Source: Betaproteobacteria bacterium CG2_30_68_42
GTDB lineage: Bacteria; Pseudomonadota; Gammaproteobacteria; Burkholderiales; Rhodocyclaceae
DNA: 32,218 bases
Reading direction: 5' to 3'
Assembly: GCA_001872285.1 (NCBI GenBank)
Contig: MNXU01000008.1
Span: forward strand, 1 to 32,218
Positions 17,850 through 25,033 of this stretch are shown here, piece by piece. The translations under genes were made by a program, and so were the position numbers. The notes beneath the pieces are model-generated. The model saw only the letters and a list, made by a program, of their open reading frames with translations. It searched no databases and was not told the DNA's origin. Position 1 is the first letter of the stretch. Every line of letters begins with the position of its first letter.

Positions 17850-18878
17850 ATGAGAATCTGGAAAACGCTGGCCGCCGCGGCCGGTTTCGCGGCATGCGTC
17901 AGTGCATCGGCCACCGGGTCGCCCTTCTCCAGCCTGGTGGTGTTCGGCGACAGCCTGTCGGATCCGGGCAACGCCTACTGGCTGACGCGCAACCCCGACG
18001 ACACCTCCCTGTTCCCGCCCACACCGCCCTACAACCGGCGCTTCTCCAACGGAAGCGTGGCCGCGGAATATCTCGCCGACATTCTCGGCGCATCGGCGGG
18101 AGCGGCGAACTCGCCTGCCGGCGGCACGAACTTCGCGGTCGGCGGCGCGATGACCGGCAGTGGCAATTTCAACTGGCTCGTCAATAGCCCGGCGGGGCTG
18201 CAGAGCCTTCCGGCGGTTCAGAACACCGGCATCGGTCAGCAGATCGCGGCATTCGATCCGACCGGCCTGAACATGAGCCAGACCCTGTTCCTGCTGTGGG
18301 GCGCGCCGAACGATTTCTTCCTCGGCTTCGCGCAGCAGGCGGGCGGTGCGACGGTCGACTTCACGGCGCTCGCGACCACCGCGATCGGCAACCTGGCGAC
18401 CGACATCGGCACGCTGGCGGGGATGGGCGCGCAGCACATCCTGGTGCCCAACATGCCCGACCTGGGCCTGACTCCGTTCTTCCTGAAGCAGGGACCTGTC
18501 GCGGCCGGGAGCGCGAGCTTCCTCACCGATTCGTTCAATGCGGGACTGGCAGGAACGCTCGCCGCGACCTTCGGCGGATCCGGGCTCGACCTCATCAGCT
18601 TCGACACCGCAGGTTTCCTCCGCGATGCCGTGGCCGATCCGGCGAGCCTCGGTTTCACCATCGTCACCAGTTCCTGCCTCGACGCAGGCTTCGCCGCCTT
18701 CCCGAGTTGCACGGGCTACCTGTTCTTCGACGATGTGCATCCCACGACTGCGGCCCATCTGCTGCTCGCACAGGAATTCGCCCAGGCGGTGCCCGAACCC
18801 GAGACCTATGCCCTGCTGCTGGCCGGGCTGGGCGTGATCGGCTGGATCGCGCGCAGGCGCGGGGTGGCGTTCCACTAG
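17850..18878 (+). CDS. Secreted GDSL esterase/lipase with PEP-CTERM sorting signal
   Basis: This 342-residue hydrolase is exported and anchored. A signal peptide ([21 protein letters not shown]) is followed by the GDSL block [12 protein letters not shown] with nucleophile Ser near residue 35. Next come a block III-like GAPNDFF and the block [11 protein letters not shown] supplying Asp and His. The C-terminus is a PEP-CTERM signal: [25 protein letters not shown], with the PEP motif, one helix and a basic tail. PEP-CTERM proteins are processed by exosortase at the cytoplasmic membrane, commonly in biofilm-forming bacteria. No exosortase gene is in the window. It is probably transcribed alone. 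Confidence 0.94.
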   Translation: MRIWKTLAAAAGFAACVSASATGSPFSSLVVFGDSLSDPGNAYWLTRNPDDTSLFPPTPPYNRRFSNGSVAAEYLADILGASAGAANSPAGGTNFAVGGAMTGSGNFNWLVNSPAGLQSLPAVQNTGIGQQIAAFDPTGLNMSQTLFLLWGAPNDFFLGFAQQAGGATVDFTALATTAIGNLATDIGTLAGMGAQHILVPNMPDLGLTPFFLKQGPVAAGSASFLTDSFNAGLAGTLAATFGGSGLDLISFDTAGFLRDAVADPASLGFTIVTSSCLDAGFAAFPSCTGYLFFDDVHPTTAAHLLLAQEFAQAVPEPETYALLLAGLGVIGWIARRRGVAFH

Positions 18879-18901
18879 ACCGGAAAGCTCCGGTCGTCCT
18901 T

Positions 18902-18921
18902 GCGGCGCCCGCGGGCGCCGC
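18902..18921. terminator. Perfect 20-bp GC palindrome after the GDSL gene
   Basis: GCGGCGCCCG at 18902-18911 is followed directly by its reverse complement CGGGCGCCGC. It lies 24 bases after the GDSL stop and 20 before the AcuI-like start. The following bases (gttcatttc) include only a short T-rich part, so it may attenuate or stabilise rather than terminate. Confidence 0.4.
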
Positions 18922-18940
18922 GTTCATTTCGGAGGCGAGA

Positions 18941-19924
18941 ATGTTCAGGGCGATCCTGATCGAGAAGACCGAGGCGGGGCAGCAGTGCCGGATCGCCGGA
19001 CTGGAGGATGCGCAACTGCCTGAGGGCGAGGTCACGGTGCACGTCGCCTATTCCACCGTCAATTACAAGGACGCGCTCGCGATCACCGGAAGATCGCCGG
19101 TGGTGCGCAGGTTCCCGATGGTGCCGGGAATCGATTTCGCGGGCACGGTCGAGGCGAGCACCCACCCGTCCTGGAAGCCCGGCGACCGCGTCGTGCTGAA
19201 CGGCTGGGGGGTGGGCGAGACGCACTGGGGCGGCCTCTCGCAGAAGGCGCGGGTGCAGGGCGACTGGCTGGTGAGGCTCCCCGAGGTGTTCACCGCCCGC
19301 CAGGCGATGGCGATCGGAACCGCGGGCTACACGGCGATGCTGTGCGTGCTGGCGCTGGAGCGCCACGGCGTGAAACCGGAGTCCGGCGAGATCCTCGTCA
19401 CCGGCGCCGCCGGCGGCGTGGGGAGCGTGGCCACCGCGGCTCTCTCGCGGCTGGGCTACACCGTGGTGGCCTCGACCGGCAGGACGAACGAGGCGGCGTA
19501 CCTGAAGTCGCTCGGTGCATCGGAAGTGCTGGATCGGGCCCGGTTCTCCGCGCCCGGAAAGCCGTTGCAGAAGGAGCGCTGGGCGGGGGTGATCGACACC
19601 GTCGGCAGCCACACGCTCGCCAATGCCTGCGCGGCGGTGCGTTACCGGGGCGCGGTCGCGGCCTGCGGGCTGGCGGGCGGGATGGACTTTCCCTCGAGTG
19701 TCGCGCCCTTCATCCTGCGCGGGATCACGCTCTACGGCATCGACAGCGTGATGGCGCCGCCGGAGCTGCGGCGTGAAGCCTGGGCGCGGCTCGCGCGCGA
19801 TCTCGACGCCGCGAGGCTCGAAATGATCAGCCGCGAGATCGCGCTGGAGGAGGCGATCGCCGCCGCGCCCGAAGTGCTCGCCGGCAGGGTGCGCGGGAGA
19901 CTGGTGGTCGACGTCGCGCGCTGA
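18941..19924 (+). CDS. acuI: AcuI/YhdH-type NADPH-dependent acrylyl-CoA reductase-like oxidoreductase
   Basis: This 327-residue medium-chain zinc-free reductase of the quinone oxidoreductase class resembles AcuI (YhdH), which reduces acryloyl-CoA to propionyl-CoA with NADPH. Signatures are [42 protein letters not shown], the nucleotide loop [12 protein letters not shown] and [11 protein letters not shown] good Shine-Dalgarno GGAGGCGAG precedes the ATG at 18941. It follows the GDSL gene by 62 bases containing a palindrome and is convergent with the oxidoreductase at 19935. The substrate assignment rests on family resemblance. Confidence 0.88.
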   Translation: MFRAILIEKTEAGQQCRIAGLEDAQLPEGEVTVHVAYSTVNYKDALAITGRSPVVRRFPMVPGIDFAGTVEASTHPSWKPGDRVVLNGWGVGETHWGGLSQKARVQGDWLVRLPEVFTARQAMAIGTAGYTAMLCVLALERHGVKPESGEILVTGAAGGVGSVATAALSRLGYTVVASTGRTNEAAYLKSLGASEVLDRARFSAPGKPLQKERWAGVIDTVGSHTLANACAAVRYRGAVAACGLAGGMDFPSSVAPFILRGITLYGIDSVMAPPELRREAWARLARDLDAARLEMISREIALEEAIAAAPEVLAGRVRGRLVVDVAR

Positions 19925-19927
19925 GGC

Positions 19928-19946
19928 GGCGAGGTCACGCCTCGCC
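19928..19946. terminator. Hairpin between convergent genes
   Basis: GGCGAGG (19928-19934) pairs with CCTCGCC (19940-19946) over a five-base loop. It starts four bases after the AcuI stop and overlaps the last codons of the facing gene. A T-run is absent on both sides. Confidence 0.3.
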
Positions 19947-21167
19947 GTGCCTGGTCTCGACCTGGATGCCCATCTCCTTGAGCATGGGCGTGGGCAGCAC
20001 ACCGCCGGCGCTGACGATCACCGCGTCGTTGGCGTGCCGCTCGCTCCCTGACTCGGTGCGCAGGACGACGGCTTCCGGTTCGATGGTCTCGACGGTCGAC
20101 TTGAGGATCACTTTCAGCCGGCCGCCGGCTTCGGCCTGCGCGAGCCGCTCGCGGTTCTTCTCCTTGATCCGCCCGAACGCCTGGCCGCGGTAGGACAGGA
20201 GGACCTCGGTGTCGGGTTCCCCGGCGAGCGCGATGGCGGCCTCGATCGCGCTGTCCCCGCCGCCCACGACCAGCACCTGGCGGCCGCGATACTGCTCGGG
20301 GTCGATCAGCCGATAGACGACCTTGGGCAGCTGTTCGCCCGGCACGCCGAGTTTGCGCGGCGTGCCGCGCCGCCCGATCGCGAGCAGCACGTTGCGGCTG
20401 CGGTATTCGCCGCGCGAGGTGTGCACGTGGAAACCGTCATCGGTCCTCTGCACCTTCTCCAGCCGCTCGCCGAACTGGATCTTCACCCTGTGGCGGGTGA
20501 CGATGCCGTGCCAGAACTCGAGCAGGGCTTCCTTCATCACCTCGGTCATCTTCACGGTTCCGACCAGCGCGAGTTGCACCGGCTGGGTCATCACGATCTT
20601 GTTGCGCGGGTAGTGGTAGACGGTGCCGCCGAGATCGTCCTCCTGCTCGATGGTGATCGAGCGCAGCTTGTGGTGCATGGCGTTGAGCGTCGCCGAGAGG
20701 CCCGCGGGTCCTGCGCCGACGATCACCACGTCGAGCCCGCCGTCGCCGCGCTTGCGGGCGATCGATTCGATCGCCTGGCGGCCCTGCTCGGCGGCCTTGC
20801 GCACCAATCCCATCCCGCCGAGTTCGCCTGCGATATAGATGCCGGGGACGTTGGTCTCGAACTCCGGGCTGACCTGCGGGATGTCGACGCCGCGCTTCTC
20901 GGTGCCGAAGACCAGCTTGATCGCGTCGAGCGGACAGGAGGCGGCGCAGGCGCCGTGACCGATGCATTTGGCCGGGGCGATCAGATGGGCCTTGCCGTCG
21001 ATCAGGCCGATCGCATGCTCGGGGCATGCCCTGGCGCAGGACCCCGAACCCACGCAGATGTTCGGATCGACCACCGGATGCAGACTGGACGGCTCGGTCA
21101 GCCCGGCCCGCCCCTGCATGAACGCGAGACGCTTGCGCAGCGGATAGAGCAGCAATGCCAGCATCAT
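19935..21167 (-). CDS. FAD/NAD(P)-dependent oxidoreductase with two N-terminal Fe-S motifs
   Basis: This 410-residue protein starts with a short hydrophobic stretch, followed by two ferredoxin-like motifs: CVGSGSCARACP and CIGHGACAASCP. In both the usual second cysteine of CXXCXXCXXXCP is replaced (Ser, His). A thioredoxin-reductase-like flavoprotein follows, with FAD motif VVIVGAGPAGLSATLNA near residue 150 and a second dinucleotide motif VLVVGGGDSAIEAAIAL near 300. It probably passes electrons between NAD(P)H and a ferredoxin or quinone partner at the membrane. Upstream on the same strand are a gene remnant, DUF5666 and DUF6502. The ATGATG at 21162-21167 offers two adjacent starts. Confidence 0.88.
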   Translation of the reverse strand: MMLALLLYPLRKRLAFMQGRAGLTEPSSLHPVVDPNICVGSGSCARACPEHAIGLIDGKAHLIAPAKCIGHGACAASCPLDAIKLVFGTEKRGVDIPQVSPEFETNVPGIYIAGELGGMGLVRKAAEQGRQAIESIARKRGDGGLDVVIVGAGPAGLSATLNAMHHKLRSITIEQEDDLGGTVYHYPRNKIVMTQPVQLALVGTVKMTEVMKEALLEFWHGIVTRHRVKIQFGERLEKVQRTDDGFHVHTSRGEYRSRNVLLAIGRRGTPRKLGVPGEQLPKVVYRLIDPEQYRGRQVLVVGGGDSAIEAAIALAGEPDTEVLLSYRGQAFGRIKEKNRERLAQAEAGGRLKVILKSTVETIEPEAVVLRTESGSERHANDAVIVSAGGVLPTPMLKEMGIQVETRHGEA

Positions 21168-21171
21168 CGAC

Positions 21172-21318
21172 CCGCCGGCGAGCCGATCACCTTGTAGCCC
21201 AGGGTGCCGAATGGGGTGACGGCACCCGCGCGGGTGAAGACGTCGGCCTGGAGCGCGTAGTCGTTTTCCCCCGTGCTCAGCCCCTTGCCGGCATCGCCGG
21301 TCGCTCGCGCTCTTCGGG
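21172..21318 (-). pseudogene. Remnant of a probable outer-membrane beta-barrel protein
   Basis: Between DUF5666 and the oxidoreductase one minus-strand frame reads GDAGKGLSTGENDYALQAD and VFTRAGAVTPFGTLGYKVIG, with the stop overlapping the oxidoreductase ATG. Alternating polar/aromatic strands with a GENDYALQ-type turn and a strand ending LGYKVIG are typical of proteobacterial transporter-type beta-barrels. There is no start codon in a sensible place and the barrel is incomplete on both sides. It is therefore a fragment left by deletion, fused out of frame to the end of the DUF5666 gene. Family assignment is by pattern only. Confidence 0.5.
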
Positions 21319-22428
21319 ACGGGTAGTCGCTACGCTGCCTCGCGTGTCCCCGGAACGCTCATTCGATTCACCCGATTCGCGCCCCTCGTGGCGACCGTCG
21401 TCCCCCGCGCCTCCGTCATGCTCGCTTTCACCTCGATCCGCCTGCGGCGCAGGCGATGCCGGCGCCGGCCGGGCGCCGGCGGGCCTGCCCGGCGCAGCGC
21501 CGGGGTTCGCCCGCTCGAAGCGGACCCGCTCGACGAGCGCGCTACCGTCGCGCAGCAGCTTGCCGCTGACGCGCACCCGGCGGTCGGTGACGAGATCCGC
21601 CGCGGATCCTCCCACGAAGCGCGCGTTTCCCTGGAGCCGGACGAGGCTGCCGCCGATGCTCAGTTTGCCGTTCGCGCGCTGGAGGTAACCCTGGAGTTCG
21701 ATGCGCCCGACGTGCGCGATCGCGGCGCGCACCGGATCCAGTTCGATCGCCTGGGCTTCGAGCGTGCGGCCGTCCCAGCGTCCGCTGACCCGGACCCGCG
21801 CGCCGGCGGCAGCGCCCGCCAGCGCGCCGGTGACGGGCAGACCAGCGACGCTTGCCGTGCCGTCGCGCGCGATGCGCAACCGGCCGAGGACGCTCGCGCG
21901 CGAAGGCGTCGCGCCGCGTTCGACGAGCGTCGCGCTCAGCGATCCGTCGCCCCGGCGGAACCCGCTCACCCGCACCGGGTCCCCGATCCGCAGCCTCGGC
22001 CGGACGCTTCCCGGAATCGTGCCGACCAGCGTGACCTGCTGTCCCATGACCCGGATCGCTCGTCCGTCCACGCTCACCGCAGTCACCGGACCGGTGACTT
22101 CGTGGATGACCGAGATGCGCCGCGCCGAGACTTCCTCGCCTGCGCCGGCGGCGGCGACGGCGACCACATGGCCCACCCGCAGGTCCTTCGCAGTGGCCGA
22201 CGTGCCTCCGATCTCCACCGGGGTCGTGGCGTCGTAATGCACCTCGATGCCATTGACGCAGATGCTGGCGAAGCCGGTGATGACGCCGACCACGCCGGTT
22301 CCGCCGATGCCGGTTTCGCTGGGCGCGTGCCCGGTTCCGCCGATCCCGTCGCCGGGGTCGGTGCACGGATTGGCTAGGGCGATTGCGGCTGCGAACGCGG
22401 CAATCGCGGCCGCCAGCGCGAAGCGCAT
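21277..22428 (-). CDS. Secreted DUF5666-domain protein
   Basis: This is a 383-residue exported protein with signal peptide MRFALAAAIAAFAAAIALA. The start (GTGVVGVITGFASICVNGIEVHYD) is the DUF5666 signature. The body consists of several barrel-like repeats with recurring segments such as LRIGDPVRVSGF and GARVRVSGRW. The last 70 residues are Pro-, Gly-, Asp- and Glu-rich and disordered-looking. The function of DUF5666 is not known to me; many copies are periplasmic and lie beside DUF6502 genes, as here (26 bases apart). The 3' end runs into a beta-barrel remnant, so its C-terminus may not be original. Confidence 0.85.
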   Translation of the reverse strand: MRFALAAAIAAFAAAIALANPCTDPGDGIGGTGHAPSETGIGGTGVVGVITGFASICVNGIEVHYDATTPVEIGGTSATAKDLRVGHVVAVAAAGAGEEVSARRISVIHEVTGPVTAVSVDGRAIRVMGQQVTLVGTIPGSVRPRLRIGDPVRVSGFRRGDGSLSATLVERGATPSRASVLGRLRIARDGTASVAGLPVTGALAGAAAGARVRVSGRWDGRTLEAQAIELDPVRAAIAHVGRIELQGYLQRANGKLSIGGSLVRLQGNARFVGGSAADLVTDRRVRVSGKLLRDGSALVERVRFERANPGAAPGRPAGARPAPASPAPQADRGESEHDGGAGDDGRHEGRESGESNERSGDTRGSVATTRPEERERPAMPARG

Positions 22429-22454
22429 GCCGGCAGAGTTCGCCTCGCGCCGCA

Positions 22455-23321
22455 TCAGGCACGCCTGGTCCTCCCGGTGCTCGGCGGTTCGGCTTCCGGC
22501 TCGCTGTAGAAGTAAATCCCGAAGTTCATGCGATGCAGTGGTCCTTGAGTCCTGCCCGATGCGGCCTTGAGCTCGGCCGCGCGACGGTTGATCGAATGCA
22601 GCGCTTTCATGCCGTCACGCTCGGCCAGTTGCGCCAGCTTGCCCACCGCGGCGGCGCTCAGCCGGGTGTAGTGAACACTGCGCTCGACGAAGCGCGGCTC
22701 CGGCCCGGCGAGGTTGGCCGCGATCGCGGACAGGTGATCGGCCGCGTTGCGGCCGAAGTGGTGAGCCTTTTCGTCGAGACCCTTTTTCGGCACGAACGCA
22801 GAAACATTGAGGCACACCCGGTCGGCGTCGTCGATGCGCGCCACGCCCAGGCGCAGCCATTCGTCGAGGACGACGCGGCTGCGCATGTCCTTGCTGACCG
22901 ACTCGACGAGTGCCTCGAACGAGCGTTCGCCGCCCTGGCGCCGCAGCCGCGGAAGCGGCGCGGGACGGCCGCGCGAATCCACGCATTGACGTGTCGCGAG
23001 CCACTTTGCAACGATCGAACCGCCGAGAGAGACGCTCGCCGGCGCCTCGTCCTCGCCGGGCGGTTGCGCGCGAAGCCGGCGTACGTCCTTGCGGTGCACG
23101 CCCGTGAGCAGGCTGATGCGGCTGTCGGATTGCGCCCTGTGGCCGAGGCTGAAATCCAGATCGGCGGCGCGGACGAACTCGGACTTCAGCAGTTCGAGCA
23201 GCACCGGATAGCGAATCCCGTAGCCGAGCAGGATGCGAACGAGCGATCCCAACACCCGCCGCAGCGCGGCGAGCATCACGGGAGAGACGTCGGATGGAGT
23301 CTTACGCATGATCGGACGCAT
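22455..23321 (-). CDS. DUF6502 family protein with an HTH-like segment
   Basis: This is a 288-residue cytoplasmic protein. The segment SRISLLTGVHRKDVRRLRAQ (about residues 67-86) looks like a helix-turn-helix, within an N-terminal domain of about 90 residues; later parts (VCLNVSAFVPKKGLDEKAHHFGRN) match what I know as DUF6502. Its role is undescribed as far as I know. It is the first gene of a minus-strand unit with DUF5666 and probably the Fe-S oxidoreductase. Its promoter overlaps that of the divergent multihaem cytochrome. There is almost no leader and no Shine-Dalgarno before either ATG (23321 or 23309). A regulatory role is inference. Confidence 0.82.
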   Translation of the reverse strand: MRPIMRKTPSDVSPVMLAALRRVLGSLVRILLGYGIRYPVLLELLKSEFVRAADLDFSLGHRAQSDSRISLLTGVHRKDVRRLRAQPPGEDEAPASVSLGGSIVAKWLATRQCVDSRGRPAPLPRLRRQGGERSFEALVESVSKDMRSRVVLDEWLRLGVARIDDADRVCLNVSAFVPKKGLDEKAHHFGRNAADHLSAIAANLAGPEPRFVERSVHYTRLSAAAVGKLAQLAERDGMKALHSINRRAAELKAASGRTQGPLHRMNFGIYFYSEPEAEPPSTGRTRRA

Positions 23322-23338
23322 TGTAACCGGCGTGGGAA

Positions 23339-23366
23339 ATTATAGCGGAACTGGTTGACATGGGAA
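23339..23366 (-). promoter_or_regulatory. Promoter of the DUF6502-DUF5666 unit
   Basis: On the minus strand a perfect -10 TATAAT lies at 23344-23339. TTCCCA at 23366-23361 is a 4/6 match to the -35 with a 16-base spacer. The -35 falls inside the palindrome 23361-23375. The expected transcript start near 23332 leaves only about 11 bases before the ATG. Confidence 0.65.
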
Positions 23367-23384
23367 ACTTTCCCACTTTATGCT
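23355..23384 (+). promoter_or_regulatory. Promoter of the multihaem cytochrome gene
   Basis: A perfect -35 TTGACA (23355-23360) and -10 TATGCT (23379-23384; 4/6 match) are separated by 18 bases. Transcription would start near 23391, leaving a leader of about 80 bases before the GTG at 23471. The spacer is almost wholly occupied by a palindrome. Confidence 0.7.
23361..23375. promoter_or_regulatory. Operator-like 15-bp palindrome between divergent promoters
   Basis: TGGGAAA-C-TTTCCCA is a perfect palindrome around a central C. It fills the spacer of the rightward promoter and covers the -35 of the leftward one. A third half-site TGGGAAA lies at 23333-23339, next to the leftward -10 and at its expected start point. 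A bound protein should block both promoters. Confidence 0.65.
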
Positions 23385-23470
23385 GCGTCCCGGCAAGGCA
23401 ATTTGTCGCGCCGCCCGCATCGCCGCGCCATCGGGAGTGAAGGCGTTTCGTGCCTGAAGGGGAGACTACC

Positions 23471-24712
23471 GTGAGCTGGATCACCGGACCGTACAGACGG
23501 ACGAGGCCCTCGACGTGGGTGATCCTCGTCCTGCTGGCCGTGCTCGTTGTCGCCATGACGAGCACCGTTTGGGGACAGGGCGTGCGCGGCGGCTCCTTCG
23601 ACCACCTGAGCACGGGATATCCGCTGGTCGGGGCGCATGCCAAGGTTCGCTGCGAGACCTGCCACCAGCAAGGTGTGTTGAGAGGAACCCCGACGACCTG
23701 CGCCGGCTGCCACACACCCGGAAGCCGGATCGCGGCCAGCGCCAAGCCGGCCGCGCACGTCACCACCGCGGAGGCGTGTGATGCGTGTCACCGCACCAGC
23801 GGATGGAAGCCGGCGAGCTTCAATCACATGGGCGTCGCCGAGGGCACTTGCGAGCGCTGCCATAACGGAAGCGTCGCTCCGGGGAAAGCCTCTTCGCACG
23901 TGCCGACCACGCAGTCCTGCGACGCCTGCCACCGCACGGCCGCGTGGAAGCCCGCTTCGTTCAGACATACCAGCGTAGCGCCCGGCACCTGTGCCGGTTG
24001 TCATAACGGAAGCACCGGCACCGGAAAGCCGGGAAGCCACATTCCGACCACGAAATCCTGCGACACCTGCCACCGCACGAGCGGGTGGAAGCCTGCGACG
24101 ATGGATCATGGCAGTGTCACGCCGGGAAGCTGCTCCACCTGTCATAACGGATCGAGCGCCACCGGAAAGCCAGGTGGTCACATCGCCACGACCGCATCCT
24201 GCGACACCTGCCACCGCACGAGCGGATGGAAGCCTGCGACGATGGACCACGGCAGTGTCACGCCGGGAAGCTGCTCCACCTGCCATAACGGATCGAGTGC
24301 CACCGGCAAGTCCGGAAGCCACATCCCGACCACGCAATCCTGCGACACCTGCCACCGCACGAGCGCATGGAAACCTGCGACGATGAGTCACTCGACGGTG
24401 GTTCCCGGCACCTGTGCCACTTGTCACAACGGGTCGAGTGCCACCGGCAAGCCGGGAAGCCACATCCTCACCACGGCGTCCTGCGACACCTGCCACCGCA
24501 CGACCGCGTGGAAGCCGGCGACGATGAGCCATTCCACGGTCATTCCGGGTACCTGCGCCACCTGTCATAACGGCGCCTCGGCCTCGGGCAAGGGCTCCGG
24601 GCACTTCGCGACGACGAAATCCTGTGACGCCTGCCACCGCACCTCCGCGTGGCGGCCGACCCTCGCATACAGCCACGTTTCGCCTTTCTATCGCGCGCAC
24701 AGCAGTTCGTGA
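23471..24712 (+). CDS. Multihaem c-type cytochrome with tandem di-haem repeats (frameshifted 3' end)
   Basis: This is a 413-residue secreted protein. A signal/anchor helix (WVILVLLAVLVVAMTSTVWG) is followed by 15 CXXCH haem-binding motifs. After CETCH and CAGCH come six copies of a 47-residue (141-base) unit, each with two motifs: CDTCHRTSGWKPATMDH, then SCSTCHNGSSATGKPG and HIPTT. The third and fourth units are almost identical in DNA. A 15th motif follows, then SAWRPTLAYSHVSP, and TGA at 24710. A -1 shift there continues into sequence with more haem motifs (24706-24969). I place the start at GTG 23471 because GAAGGGGAG precedes it with good spacing; an in-frame GTG at 23450 lacks one. Covalent haem binding would occur in the periplasm, and a role in electron transfer is expected. 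Confidence 0.88.
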   Translation: MSWITGPYRRTRPSTWVILVLLAVLVVAMTSTVWGQGVRGGSFDHLSTGYPLVGAHAKVRCETCHQQGVLRGTPTTCAGCHTPGSRIAASAKPAAHVTTAEACDACHRTSGWKPASFNHMGVAEGTCERCHNGSVAPGKASSHVPTTQSCDACHRTAAWKPASFRHTSVAPGTCAGCHNGSTGTGKPGSHIPTTKSCDTCHRTSGWKPATMDHGSVTPGSCSTCHNGSSATGKPGGHIATTASCDTCHRTSGWKPATMDHGSVTPGSCSTCHNGSSATGKSGSHIPTTQSCDTCHRTSAWKPATMSHSTVVPGTCATCHNGSSATGKPGSHILTTASCDTCHRTTAWKPATMSHSTVIPGTCATCHNGASASGKGSGHFATTKSCDACHRTSAWRPTLAYSHVSPFYRAHSSS

Positions 24713-24969
24713 GCTGCAATGCTTGCCATACCACCAACAGCGAAGTGATGGCCTGGCCGTTCGCGGCATACAAACCCGATTGCGCGGGCTGCCACGCCTC
24801 GCGTTTCAAGCCGGGCGAGCACAAGAAGATCGCCAGCCCCACGGTCTACTACACGGTGGGCGAACTCAAGGACTGTTCGGGCAGTTGCCATACCTATGCC
24901 GACGCGACGCTCACCCGGATCACCAAGTCGCGCAGCGGCGAGCACCGGCCCACCAGCGGAGACTTCTGA
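24706..24969 (+). pseudogene. 3' part of the multihaem cytochrome in the -1 frame
   Basis: Reading from 24706 the sequence continues FVSCNACHTTNSEVMAWP, then YKPDCAGCHASRFKPGEHKK and a CX3CH motif in DCSGSCHTYAD, and ends GEHRPTSGDF at 24969. This is clearly the missing end of the cytochrome: the interrupted SHVSPFYRAHSS runs into FVSCNACH if one base is restored near 24704-24709. It has no ribosome binding site or start of its own. With it, the full protein would have 17 CXXCH plus one CXXXCH. No slippery heptamer is visible at the shift, so mutation or a sequence error is more likely than programmed frameshifting. Confidence 0.75.
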
Positions 24970-25033
24970 ACCGAAAGACCCGCGACAGGCACCCGTCACA
25001 CCGTCCCCATGACAACCACAAACTGAAAGAGAC

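Noticed and set aside
24056-24640. CRISPR-like regular repeats
   Set aside because: The 141-base period keeps the reading frame and encodes haem-binding repeats; there are no short repeats with unique spacers.
24700-24712. Programmed -1 frameshifting in the cytochrome gene
   Set aside because: No X-XXY-YYZ slippery heptamer or clear downstream stem is visible.
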